From NCBI RefSeq assembly GCF_026017845.1, contig NZ_CP100416.1, positions 10,448,081 through 10,512,080 of the forward strand: DNA of 64,000 bases. Reading direction: 5' to 3'. The notes beneath the pieces are model-generated. The model made no database searches, had not been told where the DNA came from, and was given only the letters and a program-made list of their open reading frames with translations. This stretch comes from Amycolatopsis mediterranei (GTDB lineage Bacteria; Actinomycetota; Actinomycetes; Mycobacteriales; Pseudonocardiaceae). Positions within the stretch are counted from its first letter, which is position 1, and each line of letters opens with the position of its first letter. The position numbers and the translations under genes are program-made. Shown piece after piece: positions 31,939 through 40,207 of the stretch.

Positions 31939-34005
31939 TCAGCGCTCGCCGATCCGGCCGGGCAGCCCGAAGCGGCCCTTCTTCCACACCGAGACGATGG
32001 CCGGGCGCGGCTGCGCGGTGCCGCCGTCCGGCCAGTGCGACGTCGGGTTCGCCGAGCTCGTCGCGTTCTCACCCGGGTGCTGGACCGCGACGAGCACCAG
32101 GTTGTCGGTCACCACCGGGCCGCACGTCTCGGCGCCGACCGGCACCGACAGGAACTGCTTGACGTGCCCGCGCTCCGGGCCGGTGACCGGCACCGAGAAC
32201 AGGCCGTCGTTCGCGCCGAGGGCGTTGCCGTCGGTGGCGATCCACAGGTTGCCGTGCCGGTCGAAGGCCACGTTGTCCGGGCACGAGATCGGGCTGACCT
32301 GGTCCTTCGGGAACCCGCCGAAGTAGGTGTCCGCCGCCTGGGGGTCGCCGCAGACCAGGAGCAGCCGCCAGGAGAACCGGGTCGAGGCCGCGTCGCCGCA
32401 GTCCTCCTCCCACTCCAGGATGTGGCCGTTCTTGTTGCCCACCCGCGGGTTCGGCTCGTCGACGCCGGCCTTGCCCGTCGCGCCGCGGTCGCTGTTGTTG
32501 GTCAGCGCCGCGTAGATCCGGCCGTTGACCGGGTTCGGCTCGATGTCCTCCGGCCGGTCCATCTTCGTGGCGGCCACCTTGTCCGCGGCCTGGCGCGTGA
32601 AGACGTAGACCTCCTCGGCGGTGAAGCCGTCCACAAAGGACTTGTCCCCGCTGACGAGCGGGATCCACTCGCCGGTGCCGTCGAACTCGCCGTCGGCGGG
32701 CAGCGTGCCCTTGCCGTCGATCTCCGCGGCCGGGCTGTCGCCGGTGAAGCGGCCGACGTAGAGCGTGCCCTCGTCGAGCAACGCCGAGTTGTGCCGCCGC
32801 GCGTGCGCGCTGGTGCCCGGCTTGTACTTGCCCTTCGAGACGAACTTGTAGATGTACTCGAAGCGGCTGTCGTCCCCGGAGTAGACGGCGACCCGGCCGT
32901 CGGCGGTGATCTTGATGTTCGCGGCCTCGTGCTTGAACCGGCCGAGCGCGGTGTGCTTGACCGGCGTCGAGTCGGGGTCGTTCGGGTCGATCTCGACGAC
33001 CCAGCCGAACCGGTTCGGCTCGTTGGGCTCCTGGGAGACGTCCCAGCGCTTGTCGAACCGCTCCCACTTGCGGGTGCTCGGGCCGGCACCGACGGAGTAG
33101 CGCTTGAGCCGCGCCGCCGCGACCGGGTCGGTGACCTTGTCGGAGTTGGCGAAGTACTGGTCGAAGTTCTCCTCGCCGGAAAGCACCGTGCCCCACGGCG
33201 TCACGCCGCCGGAGCAGTTGTTCTGCGTGCCGCGGACCTTGCGCCCGCTCGGGTCCGCCGAGGTCTGGAGGAACTTCGAGCCGGCGGCCGGGCCGCGGAC
33301 CTCGAAGATCGTGTCGAGGGTGATCCGGCGGCCGTACCGGCTGGGGACGACCTCGAGCCCGCCGTGGATCGGGTCGCGACGGGCCTGCAGCACCGAGAGG
33401 CCGTGCGCGGCCCAGGCGATCTTCGCCTGCTCCTCGGTCGGGTTGGCCGGGTCGTACTGGCCGGCCGGGAACATGTGGACCTCGGTCGTGTACTCGTGGT
33501 TGACCACGAGCAGGTTCGACAGGCCCAGCGGGTCCTGCGGGATCAGGCCGACGAAGTCGTTGTTGTAGCCGAACTGCTTCGCCTGCGCGGCCGCGGTCTG
33601 GTTGGTGAAGTCGAACTTCGGCGCACCCGCGACCACCGGATCGCCCCAGCGGACGACGACGCGCTGGGCGTAGCCGTCGGGGATGCTGACCGCGTCGAGC
33701 TTGTTCGGCGGGACCGGCGTGAAGTCGGTGCCGGGCACCGGCCGCGGCGGCCTCGGAGCGGGCGCGGCGGGCGCGGCCGCCGCCGTGCCGGACAGGGCGG
33801 CGAACCCCCCGGCCGCAGCGGCCATCACGGCGCCGGCCTTGAACACCCGGCGCCGCGAGATGTCCTTGACGACGTCGCCGAAGTACTCGTTGTCGGTCTC
33901 GTTCGCCTCCGGGTGGGCGCACGCGTTGCCGCAGCGGTACTCGCAGGTGACCGGGGAGCGCCCGCCCGGGTGGGCGGGGAACAGCGGGAGCAGGCGGTCG
34001 AGCAC
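31939..34005 (-). CDS. PhoX family phosphatase (DUF839), Tat-exported
   Basis: 688 residues. A long N-terminal region carries a Tat signal (SRRRVFKAGAVMAAAAGGFA near residue 50) ending in AAAAP, so the folded enzyme is exported. The body is the DUF839/PhoX beta-propeller: NHEYTTEVHMFP, NNCSGGVTPWGTVLSGEENF, EIDPNDPDS, RFKHEAANI, SGDDSRFEYIYKFVS and PDNVAFDRHGNLWIATDG. PhoX enzymes are Ca2+/Fe-dependent phosphatases that release phosphate from organic esters under phosphate limitation. The cysteines before the Tat motif (CEYRCGNAC) are unusual. GTG at 34005 is preceded by GGAGG. Confidence 0.9.
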   Translation of the reverse strand: MLDRLLPLFPAHPGGRSPVTCEYRCGNACAHPEANETDNEYFGDVVKDISRRRVFKAGAVMAAAAGGFAALSGTAAAAPAAPAPRPPRPVPGTDFTPVPPNKLDAVSIPDGYAQRVVVRWGDPVVAGAPKFDFTNQTAAAQAKQFGYNNDFVGLIPQDPLGLSNLLVVNHEYTTEVHMFPAGQYDPANPTEEQAKIAWAAHGLSVLQARRDPIHGGLEVVPSRYGRRITLDTIFEVRGPAAGSKFLQTSADPSGRKVRGTQNNCSGGVTPWGTVLSGEENFDQYFANSDKVTDPVAAARLKRYSVGAGPSTRKWERFDKRWDVSQEPNEPNRFGWVVEIDPNDPDSTPVKHTALGRFKHEAANIKITADGRVAVYSGDDSRFEYIYKFVSKGKYKPGTSAHARRHNSALLDEGTLYVGRFTGDSPAAEIDGKGTLPADGEFDGTGEWIPLVSGDKSFVDGFTAEEVYVFTRQAADKVAATKMDRPEDIEPNPVNGRIYAALTNNSDRGATGKAGVDEPNPRVGNKNGHILEWEEDCGDAASTRFSWRLLLVCGDPQAADTYFGGFPKDQVSPISCPDNVAFDRHGNLWIATDGNALGANDGLFSVPVTGPERGHVKQFLSVPVGAETCGPVVTDNLVLVAVQHPGENATSSANPTSHWPDGGTAQPRPAIVSVWKKGRFGLPGRIGER

Positions 34006-34113
34006 TTCGCCTCCATGGTGGGAGTTCGGGGACTAACTGAACCTAAGCTCCCAAAACCAGCCATTCCAGACATTCACGTGAACGGCAGGTGTACTGCTGC
34101 TCCGAACGGAGTG

Positions 34114-35331
34114 TCAGAACTCTTCGCCGACGAGCACCGCTTCCTTCGGCAGGGTGTGCGGGTCCGCCTTCTTCTCCCGCAGCGAGAGCAGCGCGCCCGC
34201 GACGACGCACAGCACGGCCGAGGCGACGAACGGCGCCTGCGGCGAGCCGAACCACTCGGCGACGTGTCCGACGAGCGTCGCGGCGACCGCGCCGCCCAGC
34301 CAGCGGCAGAAGTTGTAGCCCGCGCTGGCGACCGGGCGCGGCGCCTCGCTGATCGACATCGCGGTGCCGGTGAACAGCGTGTTCAGCAGGCCGGACACCA
34401 GCCCGGAGACGATGATCCCGGCGACCAGCACCGGCTTGCTCGGCACGGCGAGGACCAGCATCAGCACGGCGTACCCGAAGACGGCGGCCGCGGCGGCGTG
34501 CCGCTCGCCGAGCCGGGCGGCCAGCCGCGGCGCGAGGGCGACCCCGGCGACGGCGACGCACAGGCCCCAGCCGCAGAACACCAGGCCGACGGCGATCGCG
34601 CTCCAGCCGAGGACGAACGGCGACCAGGCGAGCACCGCGAAGAACGCGGCGGTGTAGAGCGCCGAGGCGACGGAGGTGCGCAGCAGGCCGGTGTGCTTCA
34701 GCGCGCGCAGCGGGTCGAGCAGCTTGATCGGCTCACGCTTCTCGTGCTTGTCGCTCTTCAGGAAGACCGCGCACAGCACGAGCGCGCCGGCCATCAGGAT
34801 CGCGGTGCCGAGGAACGGGCCGCGCCAGGAGATCGAGCCGAGCAGCGCGCCCAGCAGCGGGCCGACCGACAGGCCGACGCCGAGGGCGGCCTCGTAGAGC
34901 AGGATCGCGCCGGACTGACCGCCGGTCGCGGCGCCGACGATCACCGAAAGCGCGGTCGCGATGAAGAACGCGTTGCCGAGACCCCAGACCGCGCGCAGCC
35001 CGACGAGCTGCTCGATCGATCCGGCGGCCGCGCAGAGGGCGGTGGCGGCGACGATCAGCGTCAGCCCGGCGAGCACCGTGCGCTTCGCGCCGAAGCGGGC
35101 GCTCGCCGCGCCGGTGACCAGCATCGCGACGACCTGGACGCCGAGGTAGGACGAGAAGAGCAAGGTGACCTGCGACGGCGTCGCGTCCAGGCCCTTGGCG
35201 ATGGACAGCAGGATCGGGTCCACCAGGCCGATCCCCATGAAGGCGATGACCGCGGCGAACGCGGTGATCCACACCTGCTTGGGCTGGCCCTTGACGGCGT
35301 CCAGCAGGCTCGAGTGGTGTTCAGCGCTCAT
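34114..35331 (-). CDS. MFS transporter, drug efflux-like
   Basis: 405 residues, twelve membrane segments. The loop 2-3 motif appears as ASARFGAKRTVLAGL, and the segment 5 motif (LYEAALGVGLSVGPLLGALLG) has the proline/glycine spacing of the antiporter signature of H+-coupled exporters. It overlaps by 11 bp the upstream MarR gene, which almost certainly controls it. Likely exports a toxic small molecule; substrate unknown. Confidence 0.9.
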   Translation of the reverse strand: MSAEHHSSLLDAVKGQPKQVWITAFAAVIAFMGIGLVDPILLSIAKGLDATPSQVTLLFSSYLGVQVVAMLVTGAASARFGAKRTVLAGLTLIVAATALCAAAGSIEQLVGLRAVWGLGNAFFIATALSVIVGAATGGQSGAILLYEAALGVGLSVGPLLGALLGSISWRGPFLGTAILMAGALVLCAVFLKSDKHEKREPIKLLDPLRALKHTGLLRTSVASALYTAAFFAVLAWSPFVLGWSAIAVGLVFCGWGLCVAVAGVALAPRLAARLGERHAAAAAVFGYAVLMLVLAVPSKPVLVAGIIVSGLVSGLLNTLFTGTAMSISEAPRPVASAGYNFCRWLGGAVAATLVGHVAEWFGSPQAPFVASAVLCVVAGALLSLREKKADPHTLPKEAVLVGEEF

Positions 35332-35779
35332 CGCTGATCAGTGCCTCCTTCTTGGCATCAACGAGCAACTTGGCGAGAGCCGGCAGGGCGGCTTCGATCG
35401 CGGCGCGGTCGGTGTCGTCCATGGCGATCAGCCGCTCGCGGAGGAACTCCTCGCGAGCCGTCACCAGTTCGGCGTAAAACCGCAGGCCCTCGTCGGTGAC
35501 TTCGACGAGCACCGCACGGCCGTCGGCGGGGTCCGGACGGCGGGTCGCGAGCCCGAGCCGTTCGAGCCTGCCGACGACGTCGGTCATCGACGGCAGCTTG
35601 ACCCGTTCGAACTCGGCCAGCGCGCTCATCCGGCGCGGACCGCCGTTGACCAGCTCACTCAGCACCGAACCCTGGGTGAGGGTCAGCGTCAGCTGCGGGG
35701 TCTGGCGGCGCACCTGGTGGTACAGGCGGAAGACCAGCGGCCGCAGCCGGTGGGCGAGATCGGTGATCGCGGAAGTCAC
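35321..35779 (-). CDS. MarR family transcriptional regulator
   Basis: 152 residues, winged-helix dimer: TLTQGSVLSELVNGG, MSALAEFERVKLPSMTDVVGRLERLGLATRRPDPADGRAVLVEVTDEG spans the recognition helix and wing (PADGR is the wing signature). GTG at 35779 lies on the border of an inverted-repeat operator. It is translationally coupled to the MFS exporter and probably represses both until an effector binds. Confidence 0.92.
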   Translation of the reverse strand: MTSAITDLAHRLRPLVFRLYHQVRRQTPQLTLTLTQGSVLSELVNGGPRRMSALAEFERVKLPSMTDVVGRLERLGLATRRPDPADGRAVLVEVTDEGLRFYAELVTAREEFLRERLIAMDDTDRAAIEAALPALAKLLVDAKKEALISDER

Positions 35780-35816
35780 TTAGCCAGGCTAACAAAAATT
35801 AGTAAGGGTGGCTAAG
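35779..35816. promoter_or_regulatory. MarR operator, nested inverted repeats
   Basis: Outer arms CTTAGCCA / TGGCTAAG (8 bp, perfect) enclose an inner palindrome TTAGCC-A-GGCTAA (35781-35793). The site covers the start of the MarR gene and the presumed -10 region, with an AAAAATTAG core, the classical position for autorepression. The HAD gene starts 30 bases to the right. Confidence 0.7.
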
Positions 35817-35845
35817 TAAGTCGGCTCACAGGCTAGGCTCGGGCC

Positions 35846-36484
35846 ATGGACGCGGTGATCTTCGACCTCGACGGCGTACTGGTGGACTCCGAGCGGATCT
35901 GGGACGAAGTGCGGCGCGCGGTCGTCGCCGAGCACGGCGGCACCTGGCGCGACGAGGCCACGCGGGCGCTACAGGGGATGAGCACCCCGGAATGGGCCCG
36001 CTACCTGGTGGAAGAGCTGGGCGCGCAGCTCACGCCGCCGGAGATCGCGACGCTCGTGGTCAAGCGGATGGCTGCTCGGTATGCGGAAGAGCCACCGTTG
36101 ATCCCGGGCGCGGTGGACGTCGTGCGGCAGGTGTCGGCGCGGTGGCCGGTGGCGATCGCGAGCTCGTCACCGGTGATCCTGATCAAGGGGTTCCTGGACG
36201 TGACGGGCCTGCCGGTGGGGGCGGCGGTGTCGTCCGAGCAGGTCGGGGCGGGGAAGCCGGCGCCGGATGTGTACCTGCGGGCGGCGGAGTTGCTGGGGGT
36301 GGCGCCGTCGGAGTGCGCGGCGGTGGAGGACACGACGAACGGGCTTCGGTCGGCGTTGGCCGCGGGGATGGCGGTGTACGCGGTGCCGAACCCGCACTTC
36401 CCGCCGGACCCCGAGGTGCTGAAGCAGGCCACGGCGGTGGTGGAGAAGATCACCGACCTGCCGGGGGCGCTGGGGCTCAGCTGA
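35846..36484 (+). CDS. HAD family phosphatase (beta-phosphoglucomutase-like)
   Basis: 212 residues. Motif I FDLDGVLVDS (nucleophile Asp7, acid/base Asp9), motif II SSSP, motif III lysine in GKPAPDVY and motif IV VEDTTNG, with a helical C1 cap between I and II. This is the subclass containing beta-phosphoglucomutase and many sugar-phosphate phosphatases. Substrate not determinable. The last bases overlap the convergent sigma-partner gene by 8 bp. Confidence 0.9.
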   Translation: MDAVIFDLDGVLVDSERIWDEVRRAVVAEHGGTWRDEATRALQGMSTPEWARYLVEELGAQLTPPEIATLVVKRMAARYAEEPPLIPGAVDVVRQVSARWPVAIASSSPVILIKGFLDVTGLPVGAAVSSEQVGAGKPAPDVYLRAAELLGVAPSECAAVEDTTNGLRSALAAGMAVYAVPNPHFPPDPEVLKQATAVVEKITDLPGALGLS

Positions 36485-37175
36485 CCTCGAAGCGCACCGG
36501 CGGCGAACCCGGATTCACGTCGGTGAGATAGGCAAGGTAATCCCCCACGTTGGCGTCGGACTGGGGCTGGCTCAAGTTGCCCGCCGCATCGAACAGCCGC
36601 AGGTCTGCCCGCCGTCGGGGATCGACGACATACACCGCCTTGCCTGCCGGCAGCGGACCACCGTCCTCGCCGACGTATCCGGCGAGGAGGTCCCCGCGGT
36701 CGGCGATCGGCATGCACAGCGGCGACTTCGTCCCGTACTGCGGCGCATCGGGAATGAGCTGATCACCCCTCGGCACCGCGGCCAAGCAGAAGCGAGGCGC
36801 ACCGGCGACCGTGGCCGTGAAGACGTAGGTCGACCAGGTGTTGCTTTGGCCGGCGAACGTGGTGATGACGGCCGGAGTATCCGTCACCTGCAGCGCGGAC
36901 AATGTCAGGTACTCCGGCTTCGGCAGGACGAGCGGCTCGCCGGGGTGCGCCGCTGGCGGTGGGGCCTGGCCCGTGTTCACCTGCGTGGCCAGCAGCACAC
37001 TCGTCAGCACCACAAGCACCGCGGCCAGCGGGGCGCCCCACACCGCGGCCCGGCGGCGGCGTGGCCGCCGCTGCTGCCTCCGCTGCTGCTCCGCCCAGGC
37101 CGCGTCGAGGTTGGGCGTGACCTCCCCGGCCTGCTCCCGCAGCGTCTCGGCCAGCTTGCGTTCGAGGTCGGTCAT
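36477..37175 (-). CDS. Membrane-anchored partner of the adjacent sigma factor
   Basis: 232 residues. A cytoplasmic N terminus (residues 1-44, EQQRRQQRRPRRRR) leads to one membrane segment (WGAPLAAVLVVLTSVLLAT) and a ~160-residue extracytoplasmic domain. The topology and its 4-bp overlap with the sigma factor gene make it a candidate anti-sigma factor, but no zinc-binding HxxxCxxC motif is seen, so this is inference. In this SigE-like family the companion protein is often of unknown function. Confidence 0.75.
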   Translation of the reverse strand: MTDLERKLAETLREQAGEVTPNLDAAWAEQQRRQQRRPRRRRAAVWGAPLAAVLVVLTSVLLATQVNTGQAPPPAAHPGEPLVLPKPEYLTLSALQVTDTPAVITTFAGQSNTWSTYVFTATVAGAPRFCLAAVPRGDQLIPDAPQYGTKSPLCMPIADRGDLLAGYVGEDGGPLPAGKAVYVVDPRRRADLRLFDAAGNLSQPQSDANVGDYLAYLTDVNPGSPPVRFEVS

Positions 37176-37702
37176 CGCTCACCTCCCAGGTCGTCCCCCA
37201 GGTGCTTGCGCAGATTCTCCATCGCGTGGTGCGTCGTCGCCTTGACCGTGCCCTGGGAAATTCCCAGGGTCTCCGCGATGGCCGCCGTGCTGAGGTCCAG
37301 CCAATAGCGGAGCACCAGCACCTCGCGCTGTCGCCGGGACAGCCGCACCAGCACCGCGCGCAGCCGCTGGTGCTCCCAGTTCGCCACCGCCCTGACCTCG
37401 GCCGACAGCTCGTCCGGCGGCCGATCCTGCGGGGTCCGCCGGACGACGCGCAGGTGCCGGGTCCGCGAGCGCGACATGTTCACCACGATCGTGCGGAGGT
37501 AACCGGCCACCCGCGAGTGGTCGGTCAGGGAGTCCCAGCGCTGGTGGAGCTTGACGAAGGCCTCCTGCGCCACGTTCTCCGCGTCGTCCGCGCCGAGCAG
37601 GTGGGCCAGCCGGGTCATCTGGCCGAAGTACTCGCGGAAGAGGTCGTGGAAGGTCGGCACGCCCAGGTCCCCCGGCGCGCTTTCGCCCACACTCGCACTC
37701 AC
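37172..37702 (-). CDS. SigE family (ECF-like) RNA polymerase sigma factor
   Basis: 176 residues. Region 2: FREYFGQMTRLAHLLGADDAENVAQEAFVKLHQRW; region 4: LSRRQREVLVLRYWLDLSTAAIAETLGISQGTVKATTHHA. These match the actinobacterial SigE70-type ECF group. GTG at 37702 is chosen; a GTG 12 bases further in is possible. It directs polymerase to a small regulon, probably including its own operon; no clear -35/-10 pair of that class stands out upstream. The upstream neighbour ino1 is insulated by a terminator. Confidence 0.9.
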   Translation of the reverse strand: MSASVGESAPGDLGVPTFHDLFREYFGQMTRLAHLLGADDAENVAQEAFVKLHQRWDSLTDHSRVAGYLRTIVVNMSRSRTRHLRVVRRTPQDRPPDELSAEVRAVANWEHQRLRAVLVRLSRRQREVLVLRYWLDLSTAAIAETLGISQGTVKATTHHAMENLRKHLGDDLGGER

Positions 37703-37752
37703 GCCCCGCCAACGCCCACCCCGCCCCACCGGTTTAGTGCAACACGCGAAGA

Positions 37753-37777
37753 AGGCCGCCACCAGGGGTGACGGCCT
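37753..37777 (-). terminator. Terminator after ino1
   Basis: Arms AGGCCGCCACC / GGTGACGGCCT (one mismatch, 3-base loop) lie 16 bases beyond the ino1 stop codon on the minus strand, and are followed by TCTTCGCGTG. Confidence 0.7.
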
Positions 37778-37793
37778 CCGACGGTACTGCGGG

Positions 37794-38882
37794 TTACCGC
37801 TCGACTTCGCCGCGGATGAACTTCTCGACGGCGTCGCGGGCGGTCGCGTCGTCGTACTGCTCCGGCGGCGACTTCATGAAGTAGGAGGACGCCGACAGGA
37901 TCGGGCCGCCGATGCCGCGGTCGAGCGCGATCTTCGCGGCGCGGACGGCGTCGATGATGATGCCCGCCGAGTTCGGCGAGTCCCAGACCTCGAGCTTGTA
38001 CTCCAGGTTCAGCGGCACGTCGCCGAACGCGCGGCCCTCGAGCCGGACGTAGGCCCACTTGCGGTCGTCGAGCCACTGCACGTAGTCCGACGGTCCGATG
38101 TGGACGTTGCCCTTGCCGAGGTCGCGGTCGACCTGCGAGGTGACGGACTGGGTCTTCGAGATCTTCTTCGACTCGAGCCGCTCGAGCTCCTTCATGTTCA
38201 GGAAGTCCATGTTCCCGCCCACGTTGAGCTGCATCGTCCGGTCGAGCTGGACGCCGCGGTCTTCGAACAGCTTCGCCAGCACGCGGTGCGTGATGGTGGC
38301 GCCGACCTGGGACTTGATGTCGTCACCGACGATCGGGACACCCGCGTCGGTGAACTTCTGGGCCCACTCGGGGTCGGAGGCGATGAACACCGGCAGCGCG
38401 TTGACGAACGCCACGCCGGCGTCGATCGCGGCCTGGGCGTAGAACTTGTCCGCCACCTCGGAGCCCACCGGCAGGTAGGACACGAGCACGTCGGCCTTCG
38501 CTTCGCGCAGCGCGGCGACGATGTCCACCGGGGTCTCGTCGGACTCCTCGATCGTCTCGCGGTAGAAGCGGCCGAGACCGTCGTGGGTGTGGCCACGCTG
38601 GACGGTGACGCCGAGCGGCGGCACGTCGGCGATCTTGATGGTGTTGTTCTCGGAGGCGAAGATCGCCTCGGACAGGTCGCGGCTGACCTTCTTGGCGTCC
38701 ACGTCGAACGCGGCGACGAACTCGATGTCGCGGACGTGGTAGCCGCCGAAGTCGACGTGCATCAGACCGGGGACGCGGTTGGCCGGGTCCGCGTCGCGGT
38801 AGTACTGGACTCCCTGGACCAGCGACGCCGCACAGTTGCCGACGCCCACGATGGCCACCCGTACGCGGCGGTTCTCGCCCAT
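37794..38882 (-). CDS. ino1: Inositol-3-phosphate synthase
   Basis: 362 residues, the short prokaryotic form. Converts glucose-6-phosphate to 1L-myo-inositol-1-phosphate using NAD, feeding phosphatidylinositol and mycothiol in actinobacteria. Seen: NAD motif VGVGNCAASLVQG at the N terminus, LMHVDFGGYHVRDIEF, SYLPVGSEVADKFYAQAA, GDDIKSQVGATITHR, the NVGGNMDFLNM block and EVWDSPNSAGIIIDAVRAAKIA. It lies 72 bases after a padR gene on the same strand, the same order as Rv0047c-Rv0046c in M. tuberculosis. Confidence 0.97.
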   Translation of the reverse strand: MGENRRVRVAIVGVGNCAASLVQGVQYYRDADPANRVPGLMHVDFGGYHVRDIEFVAAFDVDAKKVSRDLSEAIFASENNTIKIADVPPLGVTVQRGHTHDGLGRFYRETIEESDETPVDIVAALREAKADVLVSYLPVGSEVADKFYAQAAIDAGVAFVNALPVFIASDPEWAQKFTDAGVPIVGDDIKSQVGATITHRVLAKLFEDRGVQLDRTMQLNVGGNMDFLNMKELERLESKKISKTQSVTSQVDRDLGKGNVHIGPSDYVQWLDDRKWAYVRLEGRAFGDVPLNLEYKLEVWDSPNSAGIIIDAVRAAKIALDRGIGGPILSASSYFMKSPPEQYDDATARDAVEKFIRGEVER

Positions 38883-38954
38883 GGGGGTTTCTCCTTCAAT
38901 CCGTGTCTGTTCAGTAGGTCAGGTGCCGCCACGCTGCGGCCCGGGCCGGGCGGC

Positions 38955-39500
38955 TCAGGTCTCCGGACCCTGCCGTTCGGCTTGTTCGTGCGCGATCAGC
39001 TCGTTGAGCCAGCGCACCTCCCGCTCGCTGGTCTCCAGCCCCAGCCGGTGCAGCTCGCGGGTGTAGCGATCGATCTTCTCCTCGGCCCTGGCCAGCGCCG
39101 CCCGCATGCCCTCGCGGCGTTCTTCGACGCGACGGCGGCGGCCCTCGAGGATCCGCAGCCGCACGTCGGCCGGGGTCCGCGAGAAGAAGGCCAGGTGGAC
39201 GCCGAAACCTTCGTCGTCCCAGGTCTGCGGCCCGGCGTCGCCGAGCAGCTCACCGAAGCGCTCCTTGCCCTCCGCGGTGAGCTTGTAGACCCGCCGCCCG
39301 CGCCGCGACCACGCCCGGTCGTCGGCCTCGTCCAGCTCCTCGACCAGATACCCGGCCCGCAGCAGCTTCCGCAGGGTCGGGTACAGCGAGCCGTACGAGA
39401 ACGTCCGGAACGTGCCGAGCGTCTCGTGCAGCCGCTTGCGCAGCACGTACCCGTGCATGGGCGCTTCGTGCAGAAGACCGAGGATCGCGAACTCCAGCAC
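38955..39500 (-). CDS. PadR family transcriptional regulator
   Basis: 181 residues. The N-terminal winged helix has LEFAILGLLHEAPMHGYVLRKRL and FSYGSLYPTLRKLLRAGYL, with an RGRRVYKLTAEG wing; the C-terminal half (residues ~100-181) is a long charged helical dimerisation arm (EGRRRRVEERREGMRAALARAEEK). GTG at 39500 follows AAGGGGG and gives the standard family start. Co-directional with ino1, which it probably regulates together with itself. Confidence 0.92.
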   Translation of the reverse strand: MLEFAILGLLHEAPMHGYVLRKRLHETLGTFRTFSYGSLYPTLRKLLRAGYLVEELDEADDRAWSRRGRRVYKLTAEGKERFGELLGDAGPQTWDDEGFGVHLAFFSRTPADVRLRILEGRRRRVEERREGMRAALARAEEKIDRYTRELHRLGLETSEREVRWLNELIAHEQAERQGPET

Positions 39501-39578
39501 ACGCACCCCCTTCCGGGAACAAACCGAGATCACTCGCGTTGCTCCGAACGAGCGCCTCGATCCAACCTACTCAGCCAC

Positions 39579-39595
39579 TATATCGCGCCGATACA
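39579..39595. promoter_or_regulatory. Candidate PadR operator
   Basis: TATATCG-CGC-CGATACA: 7-base arms with one mismatch, about 80 bases upstream of the padR start and within the divergent gap to the DUF5318 gene. PadR proteins favour AT-rich dyads of this type. Confidence 0.45.
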
Positions 39596-39744
39596 TCGAA
39601 GTGGCGAAGCTAACCCCGCCCTACTACCCGGTGGGGGCGAAATTCACCGGAGAGTTATCGAACGTCCGGCGTGTCCGCCCCGGTCGCGGGCTTGGCGGCG
39701 CTAGGGGGCGTGGACGCCACAGGAAGAGCCCGTACTCTGTCCTC

Positions 39745-40140
39745 GTGATTAACCAGCGGCAGGTCGTGGACTACGCGCTGCAGCGCCGTGCGCTGCTGGC
39801 CGAGGTCCGCTCCGGGCGCGTCGGCAGCTATGAAGCCTGCGACGCGAGCCCGTACCTGCTGCGGGCGGCGAAGTTCCACGGCCGGGACGGTGATCTCCCG
39901 TGCCCGATCTGCCGCCAGGAGCCGCTGACCCTGGTGTCCTGGGTCTACGGCGACGAACTCAAGCACGTCGCGGGCTCGGCCAAGACCCCCGAAGAGCTGG
40001 CCAGGATGGCCGGCTCGTTCGCCGAGTTCACCGTGTACGACGTCGAAGTGTGCCGGGCGTGCCACTGGAACCACTTGGTCCGGTCATACGTCCTGGGCAC
40101 AGGGGAACCGGCGAGTCCGCGAAGGAACGCGGGCCGGTGA
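39745..40140 (+). CDS. DUF5318 family protein (Rv0049 homologue)
   Basis: 131 residues. Two Cys pairs, CPICRQE and CRACHW, about 60 residues apart, suggest a zinc ribbon. The rest is mixed alpha/beta with INQRQVVDYALQRRALLAEVRSG at the N terminus. The conserved actinobacterial position between padR/ino1 and ponA matches Rv0049. Function unknown; the genomic neighbourhood hints at envelope or division. GTG at 39745. Confidence 0.85.
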   Translation: MINQRQVVDYALQRRALLAEVRSGRVGSYEACDASPYLLRAAKFHGRDGDLPCPICRQEPLTLVSWVYGDELKHVAGSAKTPEELARMAGSFAEFTVYDVEVCRACHWNHLVRSYVLGTGEPASPRRNAGR

Positions 40141-40207
40141 GCCACCGTACGACCATCGCAACACGCAGGTCAGTACCCCTGCGGGTACTGATCCGGGAGG
40201 CCCATCC

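Noticed and set aside
31615..35337. A 1240-codon open frame on the plus strand
   Set aside because: Antisense to the PhoX-like and MFS genes, both of which have clear domain matches; the frame is a GC-bias artefact.
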